A program made the position numbers and the translations under genes. 34,972 bases of DNA from Clostridiaceae bacterium (GTDB lineage: Bacteria; Bacillota; Clostridia; Oscillospirales; Acutalibacteraceae). The notes under the pieces were generated by a model. That model was not told where the DNA came from. It did not search any database and worked only from the letters and a program-made list of their open reading frames with translations. The stretch is from assembly GCA_904501705.1 (NCBI GenBank), contig CAJGCA010000011.1, forward strand, positions 1-34,972. Reading direction: 5' to 3'. Below are positions 29,507 through 34,972 of this stretch, in pieces (within the stretch, counting starts at the first letter, position 1; every line of letters starts with the position of its first letter).

Positions 29507-29944
29507 ATGATTTTTGATTCTTTGAAGCATATTGATAACTACAATGGGATCGGCAACGTCTATGAGGCGCTGAAATTCCTCGCGGAGACCGACTTTTCCG
29601 CGATCGAGCTTGGAAAGTACACGCTGAATGACGACAGCTATTATATGGTGCAGGAATACGACACCAAGCAAAAGACCGTCTCCGAGGTGCACGAGAAGTA
29701 CATCGACATCCAGTTGCTCGTGTCCGGGGAAGAGGTCATCGGGGTCGCCCCCATCGAGTGCGAAAAGGAGCTTGTCGACGCGAAGCCCGAAAAGGACGTG
29801 TGGCACTACACCTGCGCGACCCAGCCGATGACGCTGCGCGCGGGGGATTTTATGGTCCTGTATCCGAGCGACATCCATATGCCCGGCGCGACGCTCGGTG
29901 AGCCCGTCGCCTGCCGCAAGGTTGTCGTTAAAGTGAAGGCGTAA
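29507..29944 (+). CDS. YhcH/YjgK/YiaL family protein (DUF386)
   Basis: A 145-residue cupin-like protein. MIFDSLKHIDNYNGIGNVYEALKFL, EVHEKYIDIQLLVSGEEVIG and FMVLYPSDIHMPG match the family, with conserved His/Glu/Asp residues likely binding a metal (EVHEKYIDIQ, SDIHMP). Relatives are linked to sugar metabolism: NanQ acts as an anomerase on sialic acids, and EbgC supports a beta-galactosidase. No sialic acid genes are near, so the substrate is open. AAAGGAGG supports ATG 29507. Confidence 0.88.
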   Translation: MIFDSLKHIDNYNGIGNVYEALKFLAETDFSAIELGKYTLNDDSYYMVQEYDTKQKTVSEVHEKYIDIQLLVSGEEVIGVAPIECEKELVDAKPEKDVWHYTCATQPMTLRAGDFMVLYPSDIHMPGATLGEPVACRKVVVKVKA

Positions 29945-29989
29945 TTTGCCTATTTACGCATACAATAAAGGGGAAAGGGGAGACACGCG

Positions 29990-30190
29990 ATGGCTGTGCG
30001 ACTCAATGAGGACAAGGAAGTTGTCCGTCAGATTAAGGAAGGCTTAAAGGCGAAGGGCGGCTATTGCCCCTGCCGCCTGTCGAAAGCGGAGGAATTCAAG
30101 TGCATCTGCAAGGAATTCCGCGAGCAGATCGCTGACCCTGAATTCGAGGGCTATTGCCATTGTATGCTGTATTATAAGTCAAAGGATTAA
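29990..30190 (+). CDS. Ferredoxin:thioredoxin reductase catalytic-subunit-like protein
   Basis: A 66-residue protein with six cysteines in three CxC pairs: CPC (26-28), CIC (38-40) and CHC (56-58). FTR catalytic subunits use CPC/CPC/CHC to hold a 4Fe-4S cluster beside a redox-active disulfide and pass ferredoxin electrons to thioredoxin. All six cysteines and the CHC are kept, but the spacings are 9 and 15 residues instead of the usual 16 and 8. This is therefore a divergent short form. A thioredoxin gene follows 12 bp after the stop, strongly supporting the role. Downstream of the YhcH-type gene by 45 bp, with GGGGAAAGGGGAG upstream. Confidence 0.85.
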   Translation: MAVRLNEDKEVVRQIKEGLKAKGGYCPCRLSKAEEFKCICKEFREQIADPEFEGYCHCMLYYKSKD

Positions 30191-30202
30191 GGAGGATAGC
30201 GG

Positions 30203-30511
30203 ATGGCTGTCATTTCGATTACCAAAGAGAATTTTACCGCAGAGGTGCTGGAGAGCGCTAAGCCCGTGTTGCTGGATTTTTACGCAACGTGGTGCGGCCC
30301 GTGTCGAATGGTGTCGCCACTCGTCGATGAGATCGCCGAGGAGTATCCCGAGTATATCGTCGGCAAGATTGACGTCGATGCCGAGGGCGAGCTTGCCCGG
30401 CAGTTCGGCATTGTCAGTATCCCCACGCTTGTCGCGATGAAGGGCGGCGAGATCGTCAATCGTACCGTCGGCTACGCGCCGAAGGAAGACCTGCTCGCGA
30501 TGATGGAATAA
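30203..30511 (+). CDS. trxA: Thioredoxin
   Basis: A 102-residue classic thioredoxin: DFYATWCGPCRMVSPLVDEIAEEY with the WCGPC active site, KIDVDAEGELARQFGIVSIPTLVAMKGGE with the cis-proline (SIPT), and a final amphipathic helix. It reduces protein disulfides. Its coupling to the FTR-like gene suggests electrons come from ferredoxin rather than NADPH. AAGGAGG precedes ATG 30203. Confidence 0.96.
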   Translation: MAVISITKENFTAEVLESAKPVLLDFYATWCGPCRMVSPLVDEIAEEYPEYIVGKIDVDAEGELARQFGIVSIPTLVAMKGGEIVNRTVGYAPKEDLLAMME

Positions 30512-30522
30512 TGGAACGAGTG

Positions 30523-30556
30523 AAATCCCCCACGACGGTCGGGGGATTTTTTTATT
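30523..30556 (+). terminator. Terminator after trxA
   Basis: AAATCCCCC (30523-30531) pairs with GGGGGATTT (30541-30549), followed by TTTTTATTG. Confidence 0.83.
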
Positions 30557-30565
30557 GTTTCGGGA

Positions 30566-30595
30566 TTGACCAAAGGGCGTATCTTGGGTTATACT
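30566..30595 (+). promoter_or_regulatory. Promoter of the GH13 gene
   Basis: TTGACC (30566-30571), 18-bp spacer, TATACT (30590-30595). Confidence 0.7.
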
Positions 30596-30624
30596 GAATA
30601 TATCAATTCCAAAGGAGATTTCCC

Positions 30625-32490
30625 ATGCCGCAGCTTTTCAATTCCCGCGACATCGCCTACCGTGACCCGTTCGGCGCAGTGGCAGAGAACACGACGGTCT
30701 TTTTCCGCGTGTGCGTACCCCGTGAGTGGGGGTGCCACGGAGCGTTTTTGCTCGTTCAACCTGAGGCGCAGCCGCGTCAGGACATCGGGATGTTCTGGGC
30801 GGGGATGGCGGACGACACCCACGAGTGGTGGGACGTGCGCTTCGCCCCCGAGCGGGCGGGGGTTTATTGGTACGCGTTCCGTCTCGAGCTTGCGCTCGGC
30901 ACAGGCTGGCTTGTGCGCCAACCCGACGGCACCGCAACCTATTCTCACACCCAGCCCTCCCCGATGTGGCAGCTCACCTGCTACGAGGCGGATTTTGTCA
31001 CCCCCGATTGGCTCGCGGGCGGGATTCTGTATCAAATCTTTCCTGATCGCTTCGCCGCCTCGGGCAAGGCGAAGGCGGGGGTGCCCGCTGATCGCGTGTT
31101 GCACGGCGGCTGGGATGAGCCGGTTGTGTGGGAGCCCGACGCGCAAGGAACGATTCGCAACAACGACTATTTTGGCGGCGACCTTAAGGGTATCACGAAG
31201 AAGCTTGACTATCTTCGCTCGCTTGGGGTCACCTGCCTGTATCTCAACCCGATTTTTGAGTCCCACTCCAATCACCGCTACGACACGGCGGATTATTCCC
31301 GCATCGACCCGTTGCTCGGCGACGAGCGCGACCTGCGTGCCCTCACCCGCGAGGCGGGTAAGCGCGGTATCCGCGTGATGCTCGACGGCGTGTTCAGCCA
31401 CACGGGTGCGGACAGCGTGTATTTTAACCGCGAGGGTCGCTACGACACCCTGGGTGCGTACAATTCTCCCGTGTCGCCGTACTCTTCGTGGTACCGTTTT
31501 CGCTCGTGGCCGCGGGATTACGCGTCGTGGTGGGGCTTCGAGACCCTGCCCGAGGTGGAGGAGCTCGCCCCCGATTTTATGCAGTATATCAATGGCGAGG
31601 ACGGCATCGTTTCGCGCTGGTTGGATGCGGGCGCGGCGGGCTGGCGACTGGACGTCGCCGACGAGTTGCCCGACGGATTCCTCGACGCACTTCGCGCGCG
31701 GGTGAAGCAGACTGATCCTGAGGCGCTGGTGCTCGGCGAGGTGTGGGAGGACGCGAGCAACAAGGAAAGCTACGGTCACCGCCGCCGCTATCTGCTCGGG
31801 CGACAACTCGACAGCGTGATGAACTACCCGTTCCGTCAGGCGATTCTGCTGTTTCTCCTGCAGGGCGGGCAGAGGGAGTTTTTCAACTGTATTCTTTCGG
31901 TGGTGGAAAACTATCCGCCGCAGGTGCTCCGTCTTTTAATGAATCACATCGGTACGCACGACACCGAGCGCATCCTTACCCTACTCGGTGGCGAGCCTAA
32001 CCGCGGCCGCGACCGCCGCTGGCAGGCGGCGCAGAAGTTGTCGGCGGATCAGCGCGCGCTGGGCTTGCGCCGCTTGCGGCTCGCGACCCTCTTGCAGTTT
32101 GCTCTGCCGGGTGTCCCGTGCATCTACTACGGCGATGAGGCGGGGATGGAAGGGTATAAAGACCCCTTCAACCGCGGCACCTACCCGTGGGGACATGAGG
32201 ACCCCGCCCTGCTTAGCTGGTATCGCCGTCTCGGCGCCTGCCGCCGCGCCTGCCCCGCGTTGATGGAGGGAGAGATCGTCCCCGTTGTCACGGATAACGA
32301 GGATGTGGTGTGCTTTGTTCGCCGCGGCGAGGGCAACGCCCTGCTCGTGGCGGTCAACCGCTCTGACTGCGAGCAGCGCATCCCGCTGTCGGCGGAATTT
32401 TCGCTCGGCGAGGTGGTCCTCGGCGACGGTCACCGCGAGGGGAACGTGCTTGTTCTCTCGCCACTTTCGGGTGTCTGGCTGACCGTGTGA
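30625..32490 (+). CDS. Glycoside hydrolase family 13 enzyme (alpha-glucan-acting, neopullulanase/cyclomaltodextrinase-like)
   Basis: A 621-residue protein without a signal peptide, so cytoplasmic. An N-terminal beta-sandwich-like region (about 1-125) precedes the (beta/alpha)8 domain that starts GGILYQIFPDRF. GH13 conserved regions: DGVFSHTG; GWRLDVADEL with nucleophile D343; VLGEVWED with acid/base E372; NHIGTHDTERI with D446. A C-terminal beta domain ends the protein. It should cleave alpha-1,4 (perhaps alpha-1,6) bonds in imported maltodextrins; subfamily is uncertain. AAAGGAG at 30611-30617 supports ATG 30625. No transporter is adjacent. Confidence 0.9.
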   Translation: MPQLFNSRDIAYRDPFGAVAENTTVFFRVCVPREWGCHGAFLLVQPEAQPRQDIGMFWAGMADDTHEWWDVRFAPERAGVYWYAFRLELALGTGWLVRQPDGTATYSHTQPSPMWQLTCYEADFVTPDWLAGGILYQIFPDRFAASGKAKAGVPADRVLHGGWDEPVVWEPDAQGTIRNNDYFGGDLKGITKKLDYLRSLGVTCLYLNPIFESHSNHRYDTADYSRIDPLLGDERDLRALTREAGKRGIRVMLDGVFSHTGADSVYFNREGRYDTLGAYNSPVSPYSSWYRFRSWPRDYASWWGFETLPEVEELAPDFMQYINGEDGIVSRWLDAGAAGWRLDVADELPDGFLDALRARVKQTDPEALVLGEVWEDASNKESYGHRRRYLLGRQLDSVMNYPFRQAILLFLLQGGQREFFNCILSVVENYPPQVLRLLMNHIGTHDTERILTLLGGEPNRGRDRRWQAAQKLSADQRALGLRRLRLATLLQFALPGVPCIYYGDEAGMEGYKDPFNRGTYPWGHEDPALLSWYRRLGACRRACPALMEGEIVPVVTDNEDVVCFVRRGEGNALLVAVNRSDCEQRIPLSAEFSLGEVVLGDGHREGNVLVLSPLSGVWLTV

Positions 32491-32736
32491 GTGTGTGGAC
32501 GATTTTTACCTGGTATAGAAATATTTCAACTTATTTTGTAGAAGTTTTAGCAAACCCTTTTTCGATGTTTCTGATCCTCGATTGGTGGCTTCGTGCTTCT
32601 TTGCAAAGAGCAGAGAAAACACCGACAAGTCAAAAACGTCCAAGAAAATGACAAAAAAATCTATTGCTTTCGGCTTGATTTATGATATTATAAAAATGAG
32701 AAGAAATAACCCCGTGAGTGAGAAAGGAACATCATT
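32491..32736 (+). promoter_or_regulatory. AT-rich intergenic region with promoter of the beta-helix lipoprotein gene
   Basis: A 246-bp AT-rich stretch without a gene. TTGCTT (32664-32669), 16-bp spacer and an extended -10 TGATATTAT (32683-32691) form the likely promoter. A perfect 12-bp palindrome TCTTTGCAAAGA lies at 32598-32609, a possible regulator site. No terminator for the GH13 gene was evident. Confidence 0.55.
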
Positions 32737-34503
32737 ATGCGTAAATGGTTAGCCTTATTATTGGCATCGCTGATGCTGCTCGGCTTAGTTGCCTGCGGCG
32801 GTAACGGCAACGAGAACAGCTCTGCGGCCGACTCTGCGGCGACCTCGTCCGAGGGTAGCGTGGGGGAGAGCAGCACGCCCGTGGGCGATTCGTCGACACC
32901 TGATTCGTCGACACCTGATTCGTCGACCCCCGATACATCGGTTTCCGACAGCACGGACTCGGGGTCGTCAACGCCTGTTTCGAGCGACGTCCAAATCATC
33001 ACGCCCAGTCGCGACCGCACCACGAACACCACGAGTGATACGGGCACGACCACCACGACCACCCGCCCCGCTCCCGATTCGCTGTCGTATTCCACCGAGA
33101 ATGAGAGCCCCGTCACCTATGACACCTCGATTCTGTATAACGAGATGCATTCCGAGTCGGATGACGAGGCTGCCGCGCTGAAGAAGACGGTGTTGAACGC
33201 CACCGATACGGTTAAGCCCTCGACGAGCGGCACAACCTACTACGTGTCCTATAAGGGCAACGATAAAAACGACGGCAAATCCAAGGCGACTGCGTGGCGT
33301 ACCACCAAGCGCGTCGGCGAGGCGGTCAAGCAGCTGAAGTCCGGCGACGTCGTGCTGTTCGAGCGCGGCGGCGTGTATCGCGGCACGATGATGGCCGTTT
33401 CCGGCCTGAAGATCGGCGCCTATGGCAGTGGCTCGAAGCCCCAGCTCTATGCGGGTCCCTGCAACGTCGCGCAGGAATATCTGTGGCAGCAGACCAAGTA
33501 CAAAAACGTGTGGAAGCTAAGCGTCAAGGGCATCTCCGACATCGGTAACGTCGTCTTTGATCACGGCAAGGTGTGCGCCTCCACCACCCGCATGATGAAA
33601 GAAAATCTCGTCACCGATTCTTCCAAAAATCCGCGGGATTTCTACTATTATCACAATGTGACGGCCGGCTACGTGTACATGTATTATTCCAAGGGCAACC
33701 CCGGTGCGGCGTTTGATAGCATTGAGCTGTGCCCTAAAGACACCATCATCTCCGCTGCGACGGCGGAGACGAATATCAAGAATGTCGTCGTCGACAATCT
33801 CTGCCTGCGCTACTCTGGTGCGTTCGGCGTGGCGTTCCGCAGCTGCAGCAACATTACCGTCACCAACTGCGAAGTCGGCTACATCGGCGGCAGTCTGCAG
33901 AACGCGTCCACACGCTACGGCAACGGCATCGAGCTCAACGGCAAGGTCAACGGTGCGACGATCAAGAACAACTGGATCTACCAGTGCTACGATGCGGGCT
34001 ACACCCACCAGTGCGGCGGCGATGAGATTGGCATCCGCGTGGATGCAAACCTTATCGAGTACTGCAACTACAACATCGAGTTTTTCCTGAGCACAACCGG
34101 CAGAATCGAGGCGGTCTTTGAGAACAACATCCTGCGCTTCGCGGGCTATGGTTTCGGCACGAAGAATCGCTACGGCTCGAACGACAGCTGCGTCGGCAAT
34201 GTTACCGGCACGAAGCTCCCGACCGACAGCGCGGGCTCTGTCTTCCGCAACAACATCTTCGACACCAGCCTGCGTGCGCTGGTAATGGTCTCTCACACCG
34301 ACGGCGTGAATGGCCCGAAGTTCGAGGGCAATACCTACATCCAGTGGAACGATACGAATAGTGCGTCGTTCAACCTGTTTAACAAGAGCGCTAGCTCCAA
34401 TCCTGTGTCGTTCGCGCAGAAGGTGACCGATGAGAAGTCGCTGAAGGATGCCATCGCCAAGGTTGACAGTACCGCGACAGTGGTATTTTACAAAAAGAAA
34501 TAA
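32737..34503 (+). CDS. Lipoprotein with Ser/Thr/Pro repeat linker and right-handed beta-helix domain
   Basis: A 588-residue surface lipoprotein. Signal peptide MRKWLALLLASLMLLGLVAC with lipobox LVAC (Cys20). A low-complexity region (about residues 22-115) includes DSSTP repeats and a final polythreonine stretch (GTTTTTTRPAPD). The rest begins TYYVSYKGNDKNDGKSKATAW, the start seen in pectate-lyase-like beta-helix proteins. It continues with repeated N-x-I/V turns (NVVVDNLCLRYSG, NITVTNCEVGYIGG, ATIKNNWIYQC, AVFENNILRFAG, SVFRNNIFDTS). This suggests a polysaccharide-binding or -cleaving parallel beta-helix. Catalytic residues cannot be assigned, so enzyme function is unproven. AGAAAGGA precedes ATG 32737. 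Confidence 0.87.
   Translation: MRKWLALLLASLMLLGLVACGGNGNENSSAADSAATSSEGSVGESSTPVGDSSTPDSSTPDSSTPDTSVSDSTDSGSSTPVSSDVQIITPSRDRTTNTTSDTGTTTTTTRPAPDSLSYSTENESPVTYDTSILYNEMHSESDDEAAALKKTVLNATDTVKPSTSGTTYYVSYKGNDKNDGKSKATAWRTTKRVGEAVKQLKSGDVVLFERGGVYRGTMMAVSGLKIGAYGSGSKPQLYAGPCNVAQEYLWQQTKYKNVWKLSVKGISDIGNVVFDHGKVCASTTRMMKENLVTDSSKNPRDFYYYHNVTAGYVYMYYSKGNPGAAFDSIELCPKDTIISAATAETNIKNVVVDNLCLRYSGAFGVAFRSCSNITVTNCEVGYIGGSLQNASTRYGNGIELNGKVNGATIKNNWIYQCYDAGYTHQCGGDEIGIRVDANLIEYCNYNIEFFLSTTGRIEAVFENNILRFAGYGFGTKNRYGSNDSCVGNVTGTKLPTDSAGSVFRNNIFDTSLRALVMVSHTDGVNGPKFEGNTYIQWNDTNSASFNLFNKSASSNPVSFAQKVTDEKSLKDAIAKVDSTATVVFYKKK
32887..32931 (+). repeat. 15-bp tandem repeat, three units, in the linker of the beta-helix lipoprotein
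   Basis: GATTCGTCGACACCT occurs three times in a row (third copy ends CCCCC), encoding DSSTP-DSSTP-DSSTP. Unit length is a multiple of three, so copy number can vary without shifting the frame. Confidence 0.9.
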
Positions 34504-34634
34504 TTCGGTAGGACACCTGCGCAGCAAAACAGCCGAGGCGGAGAATATGCGCCGGCTATCGTTAATAGCGCGAGAGTTGTCAAGGTCGATCTCGAGCCTA
34601 TTAAGGTGCTGTACGAGGGCAGATTGATCATTTT
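34504..34634 (+). other. Spacer after the beta-helix gene; same-frame open stretch past the stop
   Basis: No start codon with a ribosome site is seen. The frame of the preceding gene stays open after its TAA for 72 codons (34504-34719). The part before the terminator reads like protein (EYAPAIVNSARVVKVDLEP, then IKVLYEGRLIILKA). It may be a decayed or duplicated coding remnant, or chance. Confidence 0.3.
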
Positions 34635-34670
34635 AAAAGCCGCGGAGCGTGTCTCCGCGGCTTTTATTAT
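34635..34670 (+). terminator. Terminator upstream of the rRNA operon
   Basis: A perfect 13-bp stem AAAAGCCGCGGAG/CTCCGCGGCTTTT with loop CGTGT, followed by TATTATAT. It insulates the rRNA promoter from the lipoprotein gene. Confidence 0.87.
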
Positions 34671-34972
34671 ATATAAAGGTATAGAGTTGTTCGTCGAATG
34701 TTGTCAAAACTCCGGTTGTTAACACCACAAGGTATAGTATGATAAATGCAGGAGAACTACCAAATACAGGGGCTTGAAAAAACCTGAAAATTTTCGCAAA
34801 AAAAGCAAAAAAACTGTTGACAAAAGGGATAAGTCGTGGTATCATAGCAAAGCTGTCCCGCGAGAGGGCTTGAAAAAGACCTGCGGCAGCCTGACTTCGG
34901 CGGATTGCGCCGAACTCAGGAGGACCTTGAAAATTAAACAGTGTATGACAAGAACGAAACACACAAATACCC
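34671..34972 (+). promoter_or_regulatory. rRNA operon promoter and leader (16S gene lies beyond the right edge)
   Basis: An AT-rich upstream region with A tracts, then TTGACA (34817-34822), 17-bp spacer, TATCAT (34840-34845). The transcribed leader has a strong hairpin, CCTGA-C-TTCGGCG around GATTG (34890-34920), and ends with CCTTGAAAATTAAACAGTG (34924-34942). That is the wording commonly found just before 16S rRNA genes in Bacillota. Near-identical blocks GGGGCTTGAAAAAACCTG (34769-34786) and GGGCTTGAAAAAGACCTG (34866-34883) suggest a duplicated promoter-leader unit. No coding sequence is supported here. Confidence 0.78.

Noticed and set aside
30589..31806. 405-codon minus-strand frame opposite the GH13 gene
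   Set aside because: Antisense to conserved catalytic motifs and crossing the GH13 promoter; no ribosome site or domain.
33517..34527. 336-codon minus-strand frame opposite the beta-helix gene
   Set aside because: Shadow frame; the plus-strand product has a signal peptide, lipobox and repeated beta-helix turns.
34633..34962. 109-codon minus-strand frame over the right edge
   Set aside because: It covers a terminator, rRNA promoter and leader hairpin; no ribosome site and no protein features.

Overview
The window looks like about 35 kb of chromosome from a GC-rich member of Bacillota, class Clostridia, most like the Oscillospirales/Ruminococcaceae type of gut bacterium. This is inferred from gene content, not from a database search. 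The clues are the origin-side order mnmG-rsmG-noc plus parA-parB, ribosomal protein L27 with a cleavable N-terminal extension next to its protease Prp, mini-RNase III, lysine and preQ1 riboswitches, GTP-type PEP carboxykinase, a ferredoxin:thioredoxin-reductase-like protein, and lipoproteins with polythreonine linkers. Gene order and two perfect parS sites place the left part close to oriC. The right edge runs into the promoter and leader of an rRNA operon.

Layout. 1-8875: end of mnmG, rsmG, noc (behind parS site 1), a DUF3048 lipoprotein on the minus strand, tRNA-Arg(CCU), a ClC-type Cl-/H+ exchanger, a lysine riboswitch controlling an NhaC-family carrier, then parA-parB (behind parS site 2). 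8922-13508: acyl-ACP thioesterase overlapped by a conserved unknown gene with a nuclease-like motif, a preQ1-type leader with queT, and a zinc ABC transporter znuA-znuC-znuB. 13581-18652 (minus): a GNAT-like protein, a YitT-family membrane protein, and a DHHW/MBOAT pair probably O-acetylating an extracellular polymer. 18792-21436 (minus): rplU-prp-rpmA-obgE-mrnC. 21707-23491: acpP, rimI, tsaD.

23490-24355 is an accessory islet of visibly lower GC. It holds a ribbon-helix-helix-like small protein and a divergent Cys-rich small protein, bracketed by two copies of the same terminator and followed by seven palindromic repeats in alternating orientation. 24356-34503 holds a PHP-family histidinol phosphatase, a STAS-less SulP carrier, a Thr-linker lipoprotein, GTP-PEPCK, a YhcH/YiaL-type protein, a ferredoxin:thioredoxin-reductase-like protein with thioredoxin, an intracellular GH13 enzyme, and a large beta-helix lipoprotein. 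From 34670 onward the sequence is rRNA-operon promoter and leader.

Most of the window is core metabolism and chromosome biology. The observations most worth following are: the Noc/ParB pair, which carries opposite DNA-specificity residues while both genes sit behind parS; the small islet with a probable self-regulating RHH repressor; the palindrome array; and the unknown gene translationally coupled to the thioesterase. I saw no phage, CRISPR array, transposase or clear defence system.
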